Source: Bacteroidota bacterium (GTDB lineage: Bacteria; Bacteroidota; Bacteroidia; Chitinophagales; Chitinophagaceae). Taken from it: a DNA stretch of 13,589 nucleotides. The notes beneath the pieces were generated by a model. It searched no databases. It saw nothing but the letters and a program-made list of their open reading frames with translations, and was not told the DNA's origin. This document shows positions 7,937-13,589 of the stretch, in pieces (position 1 is the first letter of the stretch; every line of letters begins with the position of its first letter). The stretch covers positions 1-13,589 of the forward strand of contig JAEZDA010000106.1 in assembly GCA_023433345.1 (NCBI GenBank), given 5' to 3'. A program made the translations under genes and the position numbers.

Positions 7937-7974
7937 AGATCCGTTGGTATCCGAACTTCACGGCATTGAGGTGT

Positions 7975-9285
7975 CTATCTAAGTTTTAAGGTTACGATGG
8001 CCATTGCAATGCTTAGCACTGTTATGATCCAGAACCTTACTGCTATTTTACTTTCGTGATAACCGAGTTTCTGGTAATGGTGATGAAGCGGGCTCATTAA
8101 AAAGATCCTTCTTCCTTCACCATATTTTCTTTTCGTGTATTTGAACCATCCCACCTGCAGCATCACGCTCAGGTTTTCAACAAGGAACACAAAACAGAAA
8201 ATCGGTATCAATAATTCCTTTCTTACAATAATTGCCAGCGCTGCTATAATTCCGCCGAGGGCCAGGCTTCCCGTGTCTCCCATAAATACCTGTGCCGGGT
8301 AAGAGTTATACCATAGAAACCCGATGCATGCACCCACGAAGGCAGCAATAAATATTGACAGTTCTCCAAGGTTTGGTATGTACATGATGTTCAGGTATTC
8401 AGCAAACTTTATATTGCCGCTTACATATGCGAAAATTCCTAGACAAATTCCTATGATCGCGCTTACTCCAGTGGCCAAACCGTCAAGCCCGTCGGTAATA
8501 TTTGCTCCATTACTTACAGCTGTTACAATAAATATTACAATACCTATGTACAAAATGTATGTATAATCTCTCCATGCTTCCGGCAGCAGCTTCGTGTAAT
8601 TAAATTCGTGGCTTTTCACAAATGGAATAGTTGTTATCACCGATTTCGCATCCACAAACACTCTTGCTTTTCCATCAACCATTATAGTATCATATTTAGG
8701 AATAAAGTCATCCTGCTGAGACGCCTGTTGAAGAGAAGCTGAAGGTTTCTTTCCAACCACTTCCCTCTTTACCACAACGCTGTTGTTGAAATAAAGAGTT
8801 GCTCCAACGATCAATCCCAAAATCACCTGACCGAATATTTTGAACCTCCCTGCAAGTCCGTCACTGTCAGATTTTTTATAAGCGATCCCTTGTGCCTTTG
8901 CCCGTTTTTTCGAACGGATCTTCAGCAAATCATCCAACAATCCTATTCCTCCCATCCAAACCGTGCACAACAACATCAACCTGATATAAACCTTATCGAG
9001 GTTTGCGAACAAAAGTGTAGGCACTACAATGGCCAGGATTATTATTATTCCTCCCATTGTTGGTGTGCCAACTTTGGCCTGCTCACCCTGCAAACCAAGT
9101 TCTCTCACGGTTTCACCCAGTTGCCGTCTTTGCAGAAAGCGTATGATCCTTCTTCCGAAGATCATTGTGATAACCAGTGAAAGGATCAACGCAAGCATCA
9201 CCCTGAACGTTATGAATTGGAAAAGTCCTATCCCGGGGAAGCGGAAATTTTCCTGATTCAACCAATCGAACAAATGATAAAGCAA
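7975..9285 (-). CDS. mraY: MraY, phospho-MurNAc-pentapeptide transferase (lipid I synthase)
   Basis: MraY is the integral inner-membrane enzyme that transfers phospho-MurNAc-pentapeptide to undecaprenyl phosphate, making lipid I. The 436-residue protein has about ten membrane segments and the family motifs VGTPTMGGI (72-80), GLLDDLLK (115-122, Asp118 and Asp119), NGANITDGLDGLATG (259-273), FMGDTGSLALGG (334-345, Asp337) and SPLHHHYQKLG (398-408). E. coli MraY is 360 residues. Much of the excess is a polar insertion at about residues 168-235 in an outer loop, with a smaller one after the DD motif. The start is TTG: the murE stop codon lies in frame 15 nt upstream with no start codon between, and the next ATG is residue 30, inside the first membrane segment. 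An AAGG sits 6 nt before the TTG. A 355-bp gap separates it from murD. Confidence 0.96.
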   Translation of the reverse strand: MLYHLFDWLNQENFRFPGIGLFQFITFRVMLALILSLVITMIFGRRIIRFLQRRQLGETVRELGLQGEQAKVGTPTMGGIIIILAIVVPTLLFANLDKVYIRLMLLCTVWMGGIGLLDDLLKIRSKKRAKAQGIAYKKSDSDGLAGRFKIFGQVILGLIVGATLYFNNSVVVKREVVGKKPSASLQQASQQDDFIPKYDTIMVDGKARVFVDAKSVITTIPFVKSHEFNYTKLLPEAWRDYTYILYIGIVIFIVTAVSNGANITDGLDGLATGVSAIIGICLGIFAYVSGNIKFAEYLNIMYIPNLGELSIFIAAFVGACIGFLWYNSYPAQVFMGDTGSLALGGIIAALAIIVRKELLIPIFCFVFLVENLSVMLQVGWFKYTKRKYGEGRRIFLMSPLHHHYQKLGYHESKIAVRFWIITVLSIAMAIVTLKLR

Positions 9286-9291
9286 GTTTGG

Positions 9292-9295
9292 CCTT
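9292..9295 (-). promoter_or_regulatory. Probable ribosome binding site for the TTG start of mraY
   Basis: On the minus strand the 15-nt murE-mraY spacer contains AAGG, 6 nt before the TTG at 9285. Most junctions in this cluster lack a clear Shine-Dalgarno sequence, so this one helps decide the weak start codon. The match is only four bases. Confidence 0.45.
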
Positions 9296-9300
9296 GGTTT

Positions 9301-10761
9301 TTATTTTTCTAATAATTCAAACATTTCTTCCAATACCTCCCGGTCGTCAAAAGCATATTTTACACCCGCGATCTCCTGATATTTCTCATGACCTTTCCCT
9401 GCCAGAAGAATTATGTCTTCTCCATCACTCAGGGTCACCGCGGTTTTTATAGCTTCGCGCCTATCGGGTATCGTAATAAATTTTTTTCTCGACACTACGT
9501 TCACACCTGCTTCCATTTCTTTTAAAATTTCCAAAGGCTCCTCATTACGCGGATTGTCTGACGTAAAAATCACTTTATCACTGTGCTCGCATGCAACCTG
9601 CGCCATTACCGGCCTTTTCGCACGATCCCGGTTTCCCCCGCATCCAACAACAGTGATCACTTTTTCATTTCCTTTACGCAAATGATTAATTGTTGCAAGA
9701 ACATTAAGCAAGGCGTCTGGCGTGTGAGCATAGTCTATTATGCCAACCACTTTACCTTTTGGAGATGATGCAATTTCAAAGCGGCCTTCAGCTCCGGTAA
9801 GTGCAGAAAGCTTTACAAGTACATGGTGCTTATCTTCACCGAGCAATACTGCTGCTGCATAAACTGCCAGCACATTATATGCGTTGAATTCGCCGGCGAT
9901 TTTGAAATGGACATCTGCCTCGTCTATAATAAGATGCAAACCCGAAAGACTGTTATCTAAAATCTTCGCCTTATAGTCCACCATCGTTTTTAATCCATAT
10001 AGAAATGTTCTCGCCGAAGTATTTTGCAACATCACCTGGCCCCGCTTATCGTCGGCATTGCTAATTGCAAAGGATTCTTTAGGCAGGGCGTCGAACCAGG
10101 ATTTTTTCACCCTTATATATTCGTTGAATGTTTTATGATAGTCCAGGTGATCGTGAGAAATGTTTGTGAAGATGGCACCTGTAAAATTCAGCCCTTCTAT
10201 TCTGCTTTGCTGGATAGCATGGCTGCTGCATTCCATGAACACATATTCGCATCCTGCATCCAGCATTCTTTTCAGAAGCCTGTTCAAACTTATTGCATCG
10301 GGTGTGGTATGAGTTGCGGGAATGATCTTTCCGGCAACAATGTTTTCCACCGTACTTAACAGGCCGCAAGAATGATCGAGAGCTGAGAACAATTTATACA
10401 GGAGGGTAGCAACCGTCGTTTTACCGTTAGTTCCTGTTACGCCCACAAGCTTCATTTTCAAAGAAGGTTCGCCGAAAAACCTGTGAGCGATCTGCCCGCA
10501 GGCCATTGCAGGATTAAGAACACCAACGTATGTAACATTTTCCACCATCTCCTCCGGAAGGGTTTCGCAAATCACGGAAGTCGCGCCGCGTTTAACCGCC
10601 TCCGTTATGTAATCGTGCCCATCAGTAACCAAACCTTTTACGGCAATAAAGCAGCAGCCCGGTGTTACCATGCGGGAATCAAGCTGCAGGTCTTTAACTT
10701 CTATGGAAGTACTGCCTGAAACAGATTGGATGCTTACTTTATATAAAAGGTCTTTCAACAT
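9301..10761 (-). CDS. murE: MurE, UDP-MurNAc-L-Ala-D-Glu--meso-diaminopimelate ligase
   Basis: MurE is the cytoplasmic ligase that adds the third residue of the stem peptide. The 486-residue protein has an N-terminal domain recognising the UDP-MurNAc part (LDSRMVTPGCCFIAVKG, 27-43), the P-loop GTNGKTT (110-116), HTTPD (151-155), ECSSHA (177-182), NISHDHLDYH (200-209), the expected carbamylated lysine in EYIRVKKSWF (Lys219 by position), the C-terminal EGRFE (325-329), DYAHTPDAL (343-351) and GCGGNRDRAKRP (373-384). DNPRNEEP (402-409) contains the DNPR signature that binds meso-diaminopimelate, so the wall should be of the DAP type. It begins 6 nt after the ftsI stop and ends 15 nt before mraY. 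In many bacteria murF would follow here; it does not. Confidence 0.97.
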   Translation of the reverse strand: MLKDLLYKVSIQSVSGSTSIEVKDLQLDSRMVTPGCCFIAVKGLVTDGHDYITEAVKRGATSVICETLPEEMVENVTYVGVLNPAMACGQIAHRFFGEPSLKMKLVGVTGTNGKTTVATLLYKLFSALDHSCGLLSTVENIVAGKIIPATHTTPDAISLNRLLKRMLDAGCEYVFMECSSHAIQQSRIEGLNFTGAIFTNISHDHLDYHKTFNEYIRVKKSWFDALPKESFAISNADDKRGQVMLQNTSARTFLYGLKTMVDYKAKILDNSLSGLHLIIDEADVHFKIAGEFNAYNVLAVYAAAVLLGEDKHHVLVKLSALTGAEGRFEIASSPKGKVVGIIDYAHTPDALLNVLATINHLRKGNEKVITVVGCGGNRDRAKRPVMAQVACEHSDKVIFTSDNPRNEEPLEILKEMEAGVNVVSRKKFITIPDRREAIKTAVTLSDGEDIILLAGKGHEKYQEIAGVKYAFDDREVLEEMFELLEK

Positions 10762-10767
10762 AATTGC

Positions 10768-12894
10768 TCAATTGAGCATCAATAGAATTTTTTGCCCTTT
10801 TGTAAATGGTTTGCCGGCTGCATAGCTTTGCGTGGCAACTTTTCCTTTCCCTGATACCGCTACCTGGAAGCCCTTGTTCTCCAGAAGGTACACGGCATCT
10901 TTCAAACCCATTCCCCTTACGTCTGGGGCAATACCGGAGGAAAATGCCAGTGTTGAATCAGTTTTGAGCAATGCATTTCTCTTTTGTAACTCGGCCTTAC
11001 TCCACTTTGCATCAGCAACGGAATCCCTGTAACTGATGTCCATGAAACTAAATATCGAAGCGAGGTCATTCTTCATCCCGAGAGAAACAACTCTTGAAGA
11101 ATCTGCGCTCGCCGGAAGTTGTGTAGTAGGGTTATTGAGAAAGCGCTTATATATATGATCTGCTATTTCCTTGAAAACCCGGCCTGATACATCTGCTCCG
11201 TATATAAACTTTGATTCGCGGGTGTTTTGAATAACAACGGCCATAGTATACTTTGGTTTTTCAGAAGGGAAGAATCCAACGAAAGATGCCTGGTATATTT
11301 TGTTTCCTTTGTTATAACCGCGGTTATCCAGGGCCGTTACTGCTGTTCCGGTTTTTCCCGATATGGAATAAACACTGTCCTTCAAAATTCTCCGGCCTGT
11401 TCCTCCCACGCTGTCAACCACTGCCCGCAACGCTTCCCGCATCTGGTGTATCGTGGAATCATCAGCAATTCTTTCAACCAAGGTAACCGGTTCAAAGGTT
11501 TGGGCTTCAACACCGTAATCGATCACAGAGTTAACGAGATATGGCTTCATCATTCTTCCGTTATTAGCAACGGCGTTGTAGAACATCACCATATGCAATG
11601 GCGTAACAAGTTCTTCGTAGCCGTGAGCCATATACGGGATGGTAGTTTTACTCCAGCTTTTGCTTTTGGGAGATTTGATAAGAGGTTTGCCTGAGGACGC
11701 AACGATTTCAACGCCGGTGAGCGTATCAAGACGAAGATCACGAAGGTGTTGAATGAATTTTTCAGGCTGGTTATGATAATATTGGTAAGCAAGCTTTGCG
11801 AAAGCAACATTACTACTTTCATAAAATGCTTCCCTTACTGTGATGATGCCCGTGCCTTTATGCGAATCGCGAATGCGCAAGCCATAAAATGATTTTACAC
11901 CTCCTTCACAATCCACTTTTGTATCAAGTGTTACATATTTGTCTTTAAGAAGTGCGTATAGGGTTGCAAGTTTAAATACTGAACCAGGTTCTGTTGATTT
12001 CCCGATCCCATAGTTCAGGTCTTCAATATATGTTCCATCTGCCTGCCTGCCCAGGTTGGCGATCGCCTTAATTTTACCGGTTTCAACTTCCATTACAATG
12101 GCGGTACCATGCTGGGAATTGTTTGCAACCAGCATCTTCATCAGTGAATTTTCGGCAACATCCTGAATGTATGTATCAAGGGTTGTAACGATGTCTTTCC
12201 CGTTAACAGGATCGAGTTCGGCTCCTTCAACAGGCACATAACTTCCCGCAGTGTACCTCATTAAACGCTGGCCAGACACGCCTTTCAGCAGGTAGTTGAA
12301 TGTTTTTTCCAGTCCTACATTTTTATTAGAATCGAGGCGTGACAGGCCGATGGTACGATTTGCCATTAGCACATAAGGATTGATCCGCTTATCCCTTGGA
12401 TCAATGATAAAACCGCTTTTGTTTCTACCTTCACGAACCAGCGGAAATGTTCTCAACTCACGGTATTCATCAAACGAAATTTTCTTTTTAAGGGGATAAT
12501 AACGGCGTCGCTCTTTAAAGGCGAGCTTCATTTCTTTTTTATAGAGTTCCGGAGATTTATCTTTAAAAAGTTGCGCCAACCTTATTGAAAGCGAATCAAC
12601 GTTTTCATTAAATCTTTTCCCTTGCTTTTCGCGCAAACCATCCGCGCCAAAATCCACATATATGTCGAATATAGGAACCGAGGTGCTAAGGATATTTCCA
12701 TCTTCGCTATAAATCGTGCCTCGTTCAGCATTTATTGGAAGATAGCGCTGGTGAAGGCTGTCGCCCATTTGCTTCCAATAAGACCCCTGTACCGTTTGAA
12801 TGTAAGCAGCCTTACCCAAAACGAACAACCCGAGCACCACAATGCACAGGAAGCAGAGGTAGACCCGCCATAATATGTCCTTTTTTACATCCAT
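10768..12894 (-). CDS. ftsI: FtsI/PBP3-type class B penicillin-binding protein with C-terminal PASTA domain
   Basis: This is the transpeptidase that crosslinks septal peptidoglycan and works with FtsW. The 708-residue product has an N-terminal membrane anchor (about residues 9-31), a PBP dimerisation region beginning RGTIYSEDGNILS (58-70), and a transpeptidase domain with the three active-site motifs: SVFK (305-308, nucleophile Ser305), SSN (360-362) and KTG (514-516). The final part, about residues 655-708 (APDVRGMGLKDAVYLLENKGF), is one PASTA domain, as in SpoVD or PBP2x of Gram-positives. E. coli FtsI is 588 residues and lacks it. No glycosyltransferase domain is present, so it depends on FtsW for polymerisation. 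The ATG follows ftsL by 13 nt, with AAGGAA just upstream at tight spacing. Confidence 0.95.
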   Translation of the reverse strand: MDVKKDILWRVYLCFLCIVVLGLFVLGKAAYIQTVQGSYWKQMGDSLHQRYLPINAERGTIYSEDGNILSTSVPIFDIYVDFGADGLREKQGKRFNENVDSLSIRLAQLFKDKSPELYKKEMKLAFKERRRYYPLKKKISFDEYRELRTFPLVREGRNKSGFIIDPRDKRINPYVLMANRTIGLSRLDSNKNVGLEKTFNYLLKGVSGQRLMRYTAGSYVPVEGAELDPVNGKDIVTTLDTYIQDVAENSLMKMLVANNSQHGTAIVMEVETGKIKAIANLGRQADGTYIEDLNYGIGKSTEPGSVFKLATLYALLKDKYVTLDTKVDCEGGVKSFYGLRIRDSHKGTGIITVREAFYESSNVAFAKLAYQYYHNQPEKFIQHLRDLRLDTLTGVEIVASSGKPLIKSPKSKSWSKTTIPYMAHGYEELVTPLHMVMFYNAVANNGRMMKPYLVNSVIDYGVEAQTFEPVTLVERIADDSTIHQMREALRAVVDSVGGTGRRILKDSVYSISGKTGTAVTALDNRGYNKGNKIYQASFVGFFPSEKPKYTMAVVIQNTRESKFIYGADVSGRVFKEIADHIYKRFLNNPTTQLPASADSSRVVSLGMKNDLASIFSFMDISYRDSVADAKWSKAELQKRNALLKTDSTLAFSSGIAPDVRGMGLKDAVYLLENKGFQVAVSGKGKVATQSYAAGKPFTKGQKILLMLN

Positions 12895-12907
12895 TATTCC
12901 TTATATC

Positions 12908-13234
12908 TCAATTTTTTTCCTGGAGCAACACAGGCTTAACACTTAACTCCTTTAACCCCATCATCTCAACAGCCTTCATAAGTTCGCTTGCCTTGCTACG
13001 GAATATAACTTCACTCTGTACACTTTTATATTCGTATTGCAATTCTTTAATGTTCTTTTCACTCACTGCAATCTTCTTTACCAGTTTGTCTGCCAGGTGA
13101 CCGTTATAAATGTATCCCACCGCTAATGCCGAGAGGAAAAGGAAAAAAGGAATATTGCGAACAATGAAAGTATTGTTGAATATCCTCGTCCACTCTCCTT
13201 TAAAGCCCGGTATTCCTTTTGAGTTCCTTGACAT
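12908..13234 (-). CDS. ftsL: FtsL-like cell division protein (Bacteroidota type)
   Basis: This is a small bitopic divisome protein of 108 residues. It has a basic cytoplasmic N-terminus, one membrane segment (about residues 27-44, NIPFFLFLSALAVGYIYN) and a heptad-like periplasmic coiled coil (about 46-80, rich in Lys, Glu, Leu and Val). That architecture and the position between rsmH and the class B PBP identify it as the FtsL partner of FtsQ that activates FtsW-FtsI. Sequence similarity to proteobacterial FtsL is too low to see directly, so the name rests on topology and synteny; it probably belongs to the separate Bacteroidota FtsL family. The ATG lies 1 nt after the rsmH stop. Confidence 0.85.
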   Translation of the reverse strand: MSRNSKGIPGFKGEWTRIFNNTFIVRNIPFFLFLSALAVGYIYNGHLADKLVKKIAVSEKNIKELQYEYKSVQSEVIFRSKASELMKAVEMMGLKELSVKPVLLQEKN

Positions 13235-13235
13235 T

Positions 13236-13589
13236 CTATAATTTTTCAGCCACTCTCAGTTTTGCGCTTCTCGAGCGGCTGTTTGTTTTTAACTCTTCAT
13301 TACCTGCCATAACGGGCTTCTTTGTGATAACCTTCAATGGCGACTTTTGTTTTTTTCCAAATACATCTTCTTCTACATCTTCGAAACTTCCGGTTTTAAA
13401 AAAATTCTTTACGATCCTGTCTTCACCTGAATGAAAAGTGATGACCGCTATTCGTCCCCCGTCAGCCAATAAAGATGGAACCTGCTCAAGCATCTCCCGA
13501 AGAGCATCAAATTCCTCGTTCACTTCAATTCTCAATGCCTGGAAAACCTGGGCTAAATATTTATTGGGATTTCCTTTCACTATCGGTTG
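13236..13589 (-). CDS. rsmH: RsmH (MraW), 16S rRNA m4C1402 methyltransferase (partial; 5' end beyond right edge)
   Basis: RsmH is the S-adenosylmethionine-dependent enzyme that N4-methylates C1402 in the decoding centre of 16S rRNA and is traditionally found at the start of the dcw cluster. Only the last 117 residues are here. The frame is open to the right edge, and the in-frame GTG at 13580 is internal and not the start. Diagnostic stretches are QVFQALRIEVNEE, GGRIAVITFHSGEDRIVKNFF (a Gly replaces the more usual Leu/Ile in HSxEDR), ITKKPV and the C-terminal NSRSRSAKLRVAEK. The S-adenosylmethionine-binding N-terminal half is off the window; mraZ may lie beyond it. Confidence 0.96.
   Translation of the reverse strand, partial: QPIVKGNPNKYLAQVFQALRIEVNEEFDALREMLEQVPSLLADGGRIAVITFHSGEDRIVKNFFKTGSFEDVEEDVFGKKQKSPLKVITKKPVMAGNEELKTNSRSRSAKLRVAEKL

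Larger units (their letters stand above)
7620..7974. other. Repeat-bearing gap between mraY and murD
   Basis: This 355-bp stretch interrupts a cluster whose other junctions are 28 bp or less. I find no recognisable gene, tRNA or terminator hairpin with a T-run, and no clean Bacteroidota-type promoter (TTTG with TAnnTTTG) facing murD. It contains four clear and one weak copies of a degenerate sequence built around ggtttttcaaaagcatagaa, all in the same orientation and unevenly spaced (starts 55-99 bp apart). A 7-bp inverted pair, taaattc at 7624-7630 and gaattta at 7663-7669, flanks the copy nearest murD. It could carry an internal promoter for murD, be remains of a small gene, or be a dispersed intergenic repeat; the sequence alone does not decide. 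Confidence 0.8.

Noticed and set aside
10765..10778. Perfect 14-bp palindrome tgctcaattgagca at the ftsI stop
   Set aside because: It has no loop, is followed by no T-run in the direction of transcription, and overlaps the end of ftsI 4 bp before murE starts. It is more likely chance than a terminator or operator.
13236..13580. Complete small gene starting at the GTG at 13580
   Set aside because: The frame stays open to the window edge and the content is the C-terminal third of RsmH, so this is a truncated view of a longer gene.

Overview
The window is a slice of a division and cell wall (dcw) cluster from a Bacteroidota bacterium. All genes lie on the minus strand, so transcription runs from right to left. 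Reading in that direction the order is rsmH (3' end only), ftsL, ftsI (a PASTA-bearing class B penicillin-binding protein), murE, mraY, murD, ftsW, murG, murC, ftsQ and ftsA (5' part only, cut by the left edge). The assignment to Bacteroidota, probably the Chitinophagaceae or relatives, is inferred from several things: the gene order without murF or ddl, a short FtsL of the Bacteroidota type, an enlarged MraY, the FtsW catalytic loop reading LPHSYSDFIYA, and general sequence flavour. No marker gene in the window settles the genus.

Right part (about 13589 to 7975): the end of the 16S rRNA methyltransferase RsmH is followed after 1 nt by ftsL, after 13 nt by ftsI, after 6 nt by murE and after 15 nt by mraY. 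MurE has the DNPR signature for meso-diaminopimelate. MraY must start at a TTG codon, because the murE stop codon lies in the same frame 15 nt upstream with no other start between.

Middle (7620 to 7974): this is the only real gap in the cluster, 355 bp between mraY and murD. It holds four or five degenerate copies of a roughly 38-bp sequence. Read in the operon direction it gives a nearly continuous, Lys/Glu/Pro-rich frame with one apparent single-base deletion. I recognise no gene in it, and it is the least explained part of the window.

Left part (7619 to 1): murD, ftsW, murG, murC and ftsQ are packed with a 4-nt gap or 4-nt overlaps (GTGA or ATGA junctions), which suggests translational coupling. 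FtsQ carries an unusual C-terminal Lys/Pro-rich tail of about 60 residues. FtsA follows after a 28-nt AT-rich leader.

Together the genes cover lipid-linked peptidoglycan precursor synthesis (MurC, MurD, MurE, then MraY and MurG), septal glycan polymerisation and crosslinking (FtsW with FtsI), and divisome assembly (FtsL, FtsQ, FtsA). MurF, which adds D-Ala-D-Ala, is absent from its usual place between murE and mraY and must be encoded elsewhere. I saw no tRNA, rRNA, CRISPR array, insertion sequence, convincing promoter or terminator. Apart from the mraY-murD gap and the FtsQ tail this is an ordinary core-genome region, and I found no clearly new biological system.
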